Of a DNA stretch of 64,000 nt, positions 57,680 through 64,000 are shown one piece after another. The translations under genes were made by a program, and so were the position numbers. The notes below the pieces were generated by a model. The model saw only the letters and a list, made by a program, of their open reading frames with translations, did no database searches and was not told the origin of the DNA. How positions within the stretch are numbered: position 1 is the stretch's first letter; each line of letters opens with the position of its first letter. The DNA is from Pseudomonas sp. S04. Its GTDB lineage: Bacteria > Pseudomonadota > Gammaproteobacteria > Pseudomonadales > Pseudomonadaceae. Location: contig NZ_CP019427.1 of the NCBI RefSeq assembly GCF_009834545.1, positions 3,106,001 through 3,170,000 on the forward strand. The letters run 5' to 3'.

Positions 57680-58501
57680 TTAACCGTGACAAGCCCTCGC
57701 CAATAACATTCGCGCTCTACCCAGCACCGGCGCATCGACCATTGCTCCATCAACCTTGAACGCTGCCTCACCAGACTCAGCCGCGCTGACCACGCGTTGC
57801 GCCCATGCCATTTCTTCAGCACTGGGTGCCAGCGCTGCATGCACCACCGGTACCTGGCGCGGATGAATGCACAAGGCGCCAGCCATGCCCATGTCGCCGC
57901 CACGGCGCATGAACTCGGCCAGTCCGCTGTCGTCCTCGAAGGCTGGATAGACGCTGTCCATTGGCGGTTGCAGGTGGTTCACCCGCGAATGCAGCAACAG
58001 CGCAAAACGGGTCTGGTCGAACACGGTTTCAGCGCCTGGGCTGCCAGGTTTCAAACCCAGGTCAAGCGCGAGATCGAGCGCCCCGAACGTCAATCGCTGC
58101 ACGCCGGCACACGATGCAATGGCGCCTATTGAAAGCACGCCCAGAGCGCTCTCGATGATCGGCCAAACAAGTTTCCCGCTACTTGCAACGTGGTGCACCT
58201 GGGCTGCTGATTCGGCCTTTGGCAGCACAATTGCGATCACTCCCGGCTGCTGGCGACAGAGCTCCAGGTCAGCTTCATGTTCAGCGGTTCCCGCCGCATT
58301 GATCCGTAGCAGAACGCGGGCATCCGGCTGCTGCTGGAAGAAAGCCGCCAGATGCTCACGGGCCGATGCTTTATCCGCCTGAGCCACCGCATCTTCGAAA
58401 TCGACAATCACCACGTCGGCACCACTGGCCAACGCCTTGGCAAAACGCTCAGGACGGTTGCCCGGCACAAACAGCGCCGAGCGCACCAACAGACTGGACA
58501 T
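57680..58501 (-). CDS. CitE-like CoA-ester lyase (HpcH/HpaI family; probable citramalyl-CoA lyase)
   Basis: 273-aa TIM-barrel lyase. SALFVPGNRPERFAKAL at the N-terminus, VVIVDFEDAVAQADKA with the Mg-binding acid, LLRINA, IVLPKAES and late ALCIHPRQVP are CitE/MclA hallmarks. Family members cleave malyl-, citramalyl- or citryl-CoA. With the CoA-transferase and hydratase upstream it matches the lyase of itaconate degradation (citramalyl-CoA to acetyl-CoA and pyruvate). Start ATG 58501; last gene of the operon, 13 nt after the CoA-transferase. Confidence 0.85.
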   Translation of the reverse strand: MSSLLVRSALFVPGNRPERFAKALASGADVVIVDFEDAVAQADKASAREHLAAFFQQQPDARVLLRINAAGTAEHEADLELCRQQPGVIAIVLPKAESAAQVHHVASSGKLVWPIIESALGVLSIGAIASCAGVQRLTFGALDLALDLGLKPGSPGAETVFDQTRFALLLHSRVNHLQPPMDSVYPAFEDDSGLAEFMRRGGDMGMAGALCIHPRQVPVVHAALAPSAEEMAWAQRVVSAAESGEAAFKVDGAMVDAPVLGRARMLLARACHG

Positions 58502-58514
58502 ATATACGCCTCCC

Positions 58515-59729
58515 TCAACCGTTCTGGACAATGCCTGCTTCACTCAGGTGTTGAATGTCTACTGCGCTGTAACCCAGCTCGGCGAGGACGGCGCCGCTGT
58601 GCTCTCCCAGCCCCGGTACCGCCGCCATGCGCGGTGCAAATGCGTTGCTGTTAGCCGGCGGCAACAGCGTCGGCAGGTTGCCTACCGGGCTGGCGACTTC
58701 TGTCCAGCGGCCTCGTGCCTTGAGCTGCGGATGCTCCCAGACACCCGACATATCGTTGACCTGGGCGTTGGCGATTTGCGCGGCATCCAGTCTTTCGATA
58801 ATGGTCGCGGCGTCCAGCTGTGCGAAGACATCGACGATGATCGCGCGCAAGGCCTGGCGGTTGTCCGAGCGTTTGAAATTGGCGCTGAAGCGTTCGTCGT
58901 CGCGCAGCTCGGGACGTTGAAGTACTCGTTCGCAGAATTGCCCCCATTCGCGCTCGTTTTGCAGGCCGATCATCACCGTACCGCCGTCGCCTGACGGGAA
59001 CGGTCCATAGGGATAAATCGTCGCGTGGGACGCGCCTGTGCGCTGCGGCGGCGTGGCGTCTTCGAAGGCGTAGTACAGCGGGAAGCCCATCCATTCCACC
59101 AGGCTTTCCAACATCGAAATCTCGACACGACTGCCCTGCCCGGTCCTGCCCCGCAGCAGCAGTGCCGAGAGAATGCCGCTGTAGGCGTACATGCCGGCAG
59201 AAATGTCGGCAATCGAGCAACCCGCCTTGGCCATGCCCTCCTCTGCGGCGTTACCGGTCACGGAGAGAAAGCCGCTTTCGCTCTGGATCAGCAGGTCGTA
59301 GGCCTTCTTGTCCTGGTAGGTGCCGCCTTCGCCATAGCCGGAAATGTCGCAGACAATCAGTTGCGGGTAGTCCTTGTGCAGTGCCTCGAACGACAAGCCC
59401 ATACGCGCGGCGGCGCCCGGTGCAAGGTTCTGTACCAGCACGTCCGCTTGCTGCAAGAGTTGCTCGAGAATGACTTGGGCTTCCTGCTGTTTGAGATCAA
59501 GCGCGAGGCTTTCCTTCGAGCGATTGGTCCAGACGAAATGCGAGGCCATGCCGCGCACGCGTTGGTCATAGCCACGGGCGAAGTCGCCGCTGCCAGGACG
59601 CTCGACCTTGATCACCCGTGCGCCGAGATCCGCCAGTTGCCGCGTGCAGAATGGCGCGGCGATCGCGTGTTCCAGGCTGACAACGGTAATGCCATCGAGA
59701 GGGCGTAGATTCAGGGTCTTATCAGTCAT
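58515..59729 (-). CDS. Class III (CaiB/BaiF) CoA-transferase, probable itaconate/methylsuccinate CoA-transferase
   Basis: 404-aa family III CoA-transferase. LDGITVVSLEHAIAAPFCTRQLADLGARVIKVERPGSGD at the N-terminus; the catalytic aspartate is in GCSIADISAGMYAYSGIL. Full length for the family. It would move CoA from succinyl-CoA to a dicarboxylic acid. The P. aeruginosa itaconate enzyme Ict is of this family, and the gene order with lyase and dehydrogenase supports a related substrate. The longer ORF upstream of ATG 59729 lies in the dehydrogenase gene. Confidence 0.86.
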   Translation of the reverse strand: MTDKTLNLRPLDGITVVSLEHAIAAPFCTRQLADLGARVIKVERPGSGDFARGYDQRVRGMASHFVWTNRSKESLALDLKQQEAQVILEQLLQQADVLVQNLAPGAAARMGLSFEALHKDYPQLIVCDISGYGEGGTYQDKKAYDLLIQSESGFLSVTGNAAEEGMAKAGCSIADISAGMYAYSGILSALLLRGRTGQGSRVEISMLESLVEWMGFPLYYAFEDATPPQRTGASHATIYPYGPFPSGDGGTVMIGLQNEREWGQFCERVLQRPELRDDERFSANFKRSDNRQALRAIIVDVFAQLDAATIIERLDAAQIANAQVNDMSGVWEHPQLKARGRWTEVASPVGNLPTLLPPANSNAFAPRMAAVPGLGEHSGAVLAELGYSAVDIQHLSEAGIVQNG

Positions 59730-59740
59730 GAATTGGGCCC

Positions 59741-60901
59741 TCAAAAGCTGCGCGGCAGTTCGAGCAGGTGCTCGGCGACGTAGGACAGGATCAGGTTGGT
59801 CGAGATCGGCGCGACCTGGTACAGGCGCGTTTCGCGGAATTTGCGCTCCACGTCGTACTCGCAGGCGAAACCGAAACCGCCGTGGGTTTGCAGGCACGCA
59901 TTGGCGGCTTCCCATGAAGCCTTCGCGGCCAGGTACTTGGCCATGTTGGCGCTGGCGCCAGCGTTGATCCCGCTGTCGTACTCTTCACAGGCGCGCCAGC
60001 GCATCAGGTCGGCCGCTTCGATTTCGATATGGGCCTCGGCAATTGGAAATTGCACGCCCTGGTTCTGCCCGATGGGACGGCCGAACACCACGCGGTCGCG
60101 GGCATAAGCGCTGGCCTTCTCGACGAACCAGCGACCGTCGCCGATGCACTCGGCCGCGATCAGGGTGCGCTCGGCGTTCAGGCCGTCGAGGATGTATTTG
60201 AAGCCCTTGCCCTCCTCCCCGATCAGGCTGTCGGCAGGAATCTGGAGGTTGTCGAAGAACAACTCGTTGGTCTCGTGGTTGACCATGTTGGCGATCGGCT
60301 GCACGGTCAGGCCGTTGCCGATGGCTTCACGCAGGTCGACCAGGAAAATCGACATGCCCTCGGACTTTTTCTTCACCTGCGCCAGCGGCGTAGTGCGCGC
60401 CAGCAGGATCATCAGGTCGGAATGCTGGATGCGTGAGATCCACACCTTTTGCCCGTTGATCACATACTTGTCGCCCTTGCGCACGGCGCTGGTCTTGATT
60501 TTGGTGGTGTCGGTCCCGGTGGTAGGCTCGGTGACGCCCATCGATTGCAGGCGCAGTTCGCCGCTGGCGAGTTTCGGCAGGTAATAGCTTTTCTGCGCCT
60601 CGCTGCCGTTTCGCAACAGGGTGAACATGTTGTACATCTGCCCGTGCACAGTGCCGGAGTTACCACCGCAACGGTTGACTTCCTCGAGGATCACCGAGGC
60701 TTCGGCAAGGCCCAGGCCCGAGCCGCCGTATTGCACCGGGATCATCGCCGCCAGCCAACCGGCCTTGGTCAATGCCTCGACGAAGTCTTCCGGGAAGCCT
60801 TTTTGCTCGTCGATTCCACGCCAGTAGGCGGCATCGAATTCAGCGCACAACGCACGCACACCTTCTCGGATCGCATTGAGTTCATCACTGTGGGGATTCA
60901 T
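59741..60901 (-). CDS. Acyl-CoA dehydrogenase, probable branched or 2-methyl acyl-CoA substrate
   Basis: 386-aa ACAD of standard length: GVTEPTTGTDTTKIKTSA, WISRIQHSD and CLQTHGGFGFACEYDVERKFRE. The usual C-terminal catalytic glutamate motif (Y-E-G-T) is replaced by YQVAPIST, whereas E244 in GLNAERTLIAAE occupies the position used as base by isovaleryl-CoA dehydrogenase. That supports a 2-methyl-branched substrate such as methylsuccinyl-CoA. 11 nt from the CoA-transferase. The P. aeruginosa itaconate cluster also contains an ACAD of undetermined role (from memory). Confidence 0.85.
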   Translation of the reverse strand: MNPHSDELNAIREGVRALCAEFDAAYWRGIDEQKGFPEDFVEALTKAGWLAAMIPVQYGGSGLGLAEASVILEEVNRCGGNSGTVHGQMYNMFTLLRNGSEAQKSYYLPKLASGELRLQSMGVTEPTTGTDTTKIKTSAVRKGDKYVINGQKVWISRIQHSDLMILLARTTPLAQVKKKSEGMSIFLVDLREAIGNGLTVQPIANMVNHETNELFFDNLQIPADSLIGEEGKGFKYILDGLNAERTLIAAECIGDGRWFVEKASAYARDRVVFGRPIGQNQGVQFPIAEAHIEIEAADLMRWRACEEYDSGINAGASANMAKYLAAKASWEAANACLQTHGGFGFACEYDVERKFRETRLYQVAPISTNLILSYVAEHLLELPRSF

Positions 60902-60949
60902 CGATTTTCCTCGGTTCTTGTTAGGGGGTTGCCAGGCAAAAGCAACCCA

Positions 60950-61786
60950 TCAGTCGAAAGTCAGTTCGGCGCGTTGGGCGATTCCGGCCTCGTTGCCGGC
61001 CCACAGTTCAGCTTTGCCGGGCGCGTAGAGACGCCCGCCAACGATGAAGGGTTGCGGCGAAATCAGCGGTCGGATGCCGCGATATTCAAAGCGACGGATA
61101 TTTGCCTGCGGATTGGCCCGGCAAAAGGCGCGCAGGTTGAGTGTGGCGATCAGAGGTCCTTGCACCACCAGGCTGGGGTAGCCTTCGGTTTCGGTGACAT
61201 AAGGCCAGTCGTAGTGGATGCGATGGCCGTTGAACGTCACGGCGCTGTAGCGAAACAACAAGGTCGGCGTGGGCGTGACCGACTCCTGCCAACCCGCCAG
61301 GGGCAACGCTTCGCCACTGTCGAGTTTGGGTGGGGTCGGATCGCGGTAGACAATGTCCTGCTCCTCGCGAATCGCCAGCTGCCCGTCCTGCATGTAGTCA
61401 TGACGCAGGGTTGCGAACAGCAGCGAGCCGCTGCGTCCGGTCTTTTCCTCGACCTTCAATACGGTCGTGATACGGGTGGCTTCAGCGCCGACGCGCAGTG
61501 GTTGCACAAACTCCACGCGTCCGCCCGCCCACATCCGGTTGCGATTCTGCGCAGGCGGCAGGATTCCACCCCGGGCCGGATGGCCGTCGTCACCAAGACC
61601 AGCCTCATCTACCGCAGGTTGAAAGAATGCCCAATGCCACAGCGCCGGCAATGCTTGGCCCACAGCAGGAGGTTTTTCGCCCAACGTTGCAGCGATGCGC
61701 TTGACCAGGCTGGCGCTCAGATGCTCAGTTGTCTGTTCGCTGCGCCCGATCAAGGCGGCATAGGGGGAGTCGGTCATGGAGTTCAT
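60950..61786 (-). CDS. MaoC/HTD2-type hydratase (mesaconyl-C4-CoA or itaconyl-CoA hydratase-like)
   Basis: 278-aa double hot-dog protein. The conserved block FNGHRIHYDWPYVTETEGYPSLVVQGPL (about residues 188-215) is that of mesaconyl-C4-CoA hydratase and HTD2-like enzymes; GGRVEFVQPLRVGAEATR lies in the first hot-dog. It would add water to an unsaturated C5 CoA ester, giving citramalyl-CoA for the lyase. ATG 61786 has AGGA 9 nt upstream; ATG 61777 is an alternative. Confidence 0.83.
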   Translation of the reverse strand: MNSMTDSPYAALIGRSEQTTEHLSASLVKRIAATLGEKPPAVGQALPALWHWAFFQPAVDEAGLGDDGHPARGGILPPAQNRNRMWAGGRVEFVQPLRVGAEATRITTVLKVEEKTGRSGSLLFATLRHDYMQDGQLAIREEQDIVYRDPTPPKLDSGEALPLAGWQESVTPTPTLLFRYSAVTFNGHRIHYDWPYVTETEGYPSLVVQGPLIATLNLRAFCRANPQANIRRFEYRGIRPLISPQPFIVGGRLYAPGKAELWAGNEAGIAQRAELTFD

Positions 61787-61908
61787 GCACAAAAATCCTG
61801 TCAGGGCGCGTATGCCCTATGCTCGGATGTTCGTGCGTCGCGCAGAACTCCCCTGCTCGGGGGGGTACGACAAGCCGTCGTTGAAACGGCTACGGGATAG
61901 ACGGGTAC

Positions 61909-62772
61909 TCAGCTTTCGAATTGGCTGAGCGTGCAATACAGGTCGAAGGCCAGGTAACGCGACTGCCTGTCGCGCATGACCTTGGCCATCGCCACGTCCG
62001 GATCGCGACTGAAAAAAATCCGCCCACGCTGGCTGACGAGGTGATCGAGCAAGCGCTCTTTCTCGCCGATCAGGCATTCGGGGTTGCGGTCATAGCCGCT
62101 AGTGACCGCCAGTTCCAACCAATGGCTACCGGGGATCAAGTCACCCGCGAACAGCACCGGCCCACCCGGCATAGCGATTTCCGGCAGCAGTTGCCCGGGG
62201 GTGAAACCATCACTGAGATGAAACTGCCAGCCACTGCCAAGCAGGTCACTGTCGACGCCATTGAGCAACGTCAGGCGAGCGCTGTCTTCCAGTCGGTGAA
62301 GCAGTGGCGAGATGAACAGTGCGCGGTCTCGAGGATGTGGCCGACGGGCACGCTCCCAATGACGCTCACCCACCAGGTAGCGGGCGTTCGGGAACAACAG
62401 TCGCGGTATGTCGCCGTCCTCGATGGCGCTCAGCAACTGGGACGATAGCCGGGCGTGCAGGTGAACCAACACCACGACATCGATATCGGCCTCGCCCAAG
62501 CCATGCTGGGCCAGCGAATCGAGCAGGCCCTTGGGGTGTTGTTGGCAGCGACACGTTCTGGGTAACGGTGCCAGCAGCGCTTCACTGCCAGCCAGCACCA
62601 GAATGTTGTTGCCGTTCTCTTGCACCAGCAAGGCACGTGAGGCGAGGCGGATCTGGTTGTCGTGGTCGGGGCGGACCCAGTCGGCCCAGCGCGAGCGCGG
62701 AGTATTGCCGAACATTACCCCGCCATCGAGCCTGCGCCCCGGGCCGTCCAATGCGCAAATGCGACGGTTCAT
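61909..62772 (-). CDS. Degenerate metallo-beta-lactamase-fold protein
   Basis: 287-aa MBL-fold protein of usual length, but with most metal ligands lost. The HxHxDH motif is HLHARL (H104 and H106 remain; D and H replaced by R108 and L109), the GHTPGH histidine position is GFTPGQ (189-194) and the final His is replaced (SRDPDV). D211 in FAGDLIPG is kept. It is therefore unlikely to bind two metals and may be a non-hydrolytic partner. It lies in the middle of the C5-CoA operon (gaps 122 and 53 nt). Function unknown. Confidence 0.75.
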   Translation of the reverse strand: MNRRICALDGPGRRLDGGVMFGNTPRSRWADWVRPDHDNQIRLASRALLVQENGNNILVLAGSEALLAPLPRTCRCQQHPKGLLDSLAQHGLGEADIDVVVLVHLHARLSSQLLSAIEDGDIPRLLFPNARYLVGERHWERARRPHPRDRALFISPLLHRLEDSARLTLLNGVDSDLLGSGWQFHLSDGFTPGQLLPEIAMPGGPVLFAGDLIPGSHWLELAVTSGYDRNPECLIGEKERLLDHLVSQRGRIFFSRDPDVAMAKVMRDRQSRYLAFDLYCTLSQFES

Positions 62773-62825
62773 TGAGTGTTGTACCTTGCGTGAGGACGTC
62801 GATCGAGACTTCTTTGCACCAATGC

Positions 62826-63941
62826 TTACGAGCGCCAGACAGCCGCGAGGTCGTCGCCCTCAAGGCCGGCCATGACCTGGGCCGTGTGCGCGCCGCGAGT
62901 CGGAATCGCCCCCGGTGTCGCGACCTGGCCATCGAAGCGCGGCGCAGGGCTGGCTTGCAGCATGCCGTCGCGCTCGAAGTACACGCCCCGCTCCACCATG
63001 TGTGGATGCTGCGCGGCTTCACGTGGGCTCAACACCGGGGCAAAGCACACATCGCTGCCCTCGAGCAGGTCACACCAGTGGGCGCGTGGCTGGCTGGCAA
63101 ATGTCTCGGCCAGCAACCCGCGTAGTTCGTCCCAACGTTTCACATCCCACTGCTTGGCGAAGCGCGGATCATCCTGCAGGCCGAGTTTTTGCAGCAACAG
63201 CGCGTAGAACTGCGGCTCCATCGAGCCCAGCGCGACATATTGGTCGTCGGCGCAGCGATAAGTGGCATAGAAGTGCGAGCCATCGTGAACGCTCTTGCCG
63301 CGCTGCTCCTGGAGCAAGCCACGACGCGACAGCGACATCATCAACTGCATCATGTGCGCCGAGCCATCGACGATGGCGGCATCGACCACCGTGCCCTTGC
63401 CGGTCTGCCGGGCGTTGAGGACTCCGGCCAATACACCGACCGCCAGGTACAGCGCGCCGCCGCCGATGTCACCGATCAGGGTGATCGGCGATGAAGGCGC
63501 TTCTCCAGCGGTACCGCTGTGGTACAGCGCACCGGACAACGCGATGTAGTTGTTATCGTGACCGGCGGCGCTGGCCATCGGGCCGTTCTGGCCCCAGCCG
63601 GTCATGCGCCCATAAACCAGCCGTGGGTTGCGCGCCTGGCACTCTTGCGGACCAAGGCCAAGACGTTCCATGACGCCGGGGCGCATGCCCTCGATCAAAA
63701 CGTCAGCGCTCTCGATAAGTTTCAGCACCGCTGCGCGCCCTTCAGGGCTTTTCAGGTCAGCCACCACCGAGCGCTTGCCACGGTTCAGCGGGTTGGCCGG
63801 CGCGTTGGCTTCGCCAGTGATCGAGACGGATTCCGCACGCTCGACAGCGATCACCTCCGCGCCCAGATCGGCCAGGTGCATGGCACAGAACGGCCCCGGG
63901 CCGATGCCACAGATTTCTACGACTTTGATACCTGACAGCAT
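62826..63941 (-). CDS. Alpha-methylacyl-CoA racemase-like CaiB/BaiF protein
   Basis: 371-aa family III protein of AMACR type. The proton-transfer pair is conserved: H128 in AAGHDNNYIALSG and D158 in LIGDIGGGALYL, matching H126/D156 of the mycobacterial racemase. These enzymes epimerise 2-methylacyl-CoA esters. A racemase here fits a pathway with a chiral methyl-branched CoA ester. First visible gene of the operon; 59 nt of upstream sequence remain in the window, with TTTTTTCC/AAGGAAAAAAC-type ribosome site before ATG 63941. Confidence 0.85.
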   Translation of the reverse strand: MLSGIKVVEICGIGPGPFCAMHLADLGAEVIAVERAESVSITGEANAPANPLNRGKRSVVADLKSPEGRAAVLKLIESADVLIEGMRPGVMERLGLGPQECQARNPRLVYGRMTGWGQNGPMASAAGHDNNYIALSGALYHSGTAGEAPSSPITLIGDIGGGALYLAVGVLAGVLNARQTGKGTVVDAAIVDGSAHMMQLMMSLSRRGLLQEQRGKSVHDGSHFYATYRCADDQYVALGSMEPQFYALLLQKLGLQDDPRFAKQWDVKRWDELRGLLAETFASQPRAHWCDLLEGSDVCFAPVLSPREAAQHPHMVERGVYFERDGMLQASPAPRFDGQVATPGAIPTRGAHTAQVMAGLEGDDLAAVWRS

Positions 63942-64000
63942 GTTTTTTCCTTATTTGTCGGGACCTGACAACCGGGCATCGAACGCCCGTGATTGGCCAA
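63942..64000. other. Upstream end of window
   Basis: 59 nt upstream of the racemase gene. A short dyad (GGGCATCGAACGCCC) at about 63976-63990 is present; no gene can be recognised. Confidence 0.3.

Overview
The window is high-GC DNA with dense, short-spaced operons, Pseudomonas-type REP/REPIN repeats and Pseudomonas-type genes: an AruH/AruI arginine transaminase route, an Anr-boxed tandem Usp gene, DUF1302/DUF1329 genes and MocR and LysR regulators. It is most likely the chromosome of a Pseudomonas of the fluorescens lineage; that is inferred from gene content and repeats, not from a search. A near-perfect XerC/XerD recombination site (dif) at 57516-57543, with FtsK-orienting octamers pointing at it, places the window at the replication terminus.

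Layout. 1-12.1 kb: an operon for the arginine transaminase pathway (NDP-forming acyl-CoA synthetase cut by the window edge, AruI decarboxylase, AruH transaminase, aldehyde dehydrogenase), followed by a peptide/opine-type ABC importer (Tat-exported binding protein, two permeases, fused double ATPase) and a quinone reductase. 12.2-16.8 kb: tandem universal stress protein behind an Anr box, then an orphan polyamine-binding protein, a class III transaminase and a LuxR-type regulator. 16.8-19.6 kb: small accessory patch (lipoprotein, TPR protein, ParDE-like toxin-antitoxin pair). 19.7-27.6 kb: phosphonate locus on the minus strand (PhnD, PhnC, PhnE, iron alcohol dehydrogenase, OPA-like MFS carrier, LysR, PhnX) with a divergent LysR. 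27.6-29 kb: lone tyrosine recombinase and a gene remnant.

29-39.7 kb: an unassigned catabolic locus. On the minus strand are an MFS carrier, a xylose-isomerase-like TIM-barrel protein and a MocR regulator. Divergent from these on the plus strand are quinone oxidoreductase, TauD/TfdA dioxygenase, BKACE, MFS, DsbA-like, Rieske and YeiH-type exporter genes, the last four overlapping by 4 nt each and closed by a strong terminator. 39.8-40.6 kb: an 805-bp nested inverted-repeat element. 40.6-53.3 kb: an AraC regulator, a small alpha/beta hydrolase, and a six-gene operon (DUF1302, DUF1329, YCF48-like, RND/MMPL, acyl-CoA dehydrogenase, acyl-CoA ligase) that looks like envelope handling plus activation of a hydrophobic acid. 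53.3-56.6 kb: MscS-type channel and PPK2. 56.6-57.7 kb: AT-richer decayed stretch holding dif. 57.7-63.9 kb: a minus-strand operon (CitE-like lyase, class III CoA-transferase, acyl-CoA dehydrogenase, MaoC-type hydratase, degenerate metallo-beta-lactamase-fold protein, AMACR-like racemase) resembling itaconate or methylsuccinate degradation through citramalyl-CoA.

The strongest new leads are the dif site, a 39-bp regulatory motif shared by two operons (33147-33185 and 41891-41929, probably the site of the AraC protein encoded between them), the BKACE/TauD/YeiH locus, and the phosphonate locus that has a phosphonoacetaldehyde reductase-type enzyme but no phnW. No tRNA, rRNA or CRISPR was seen.
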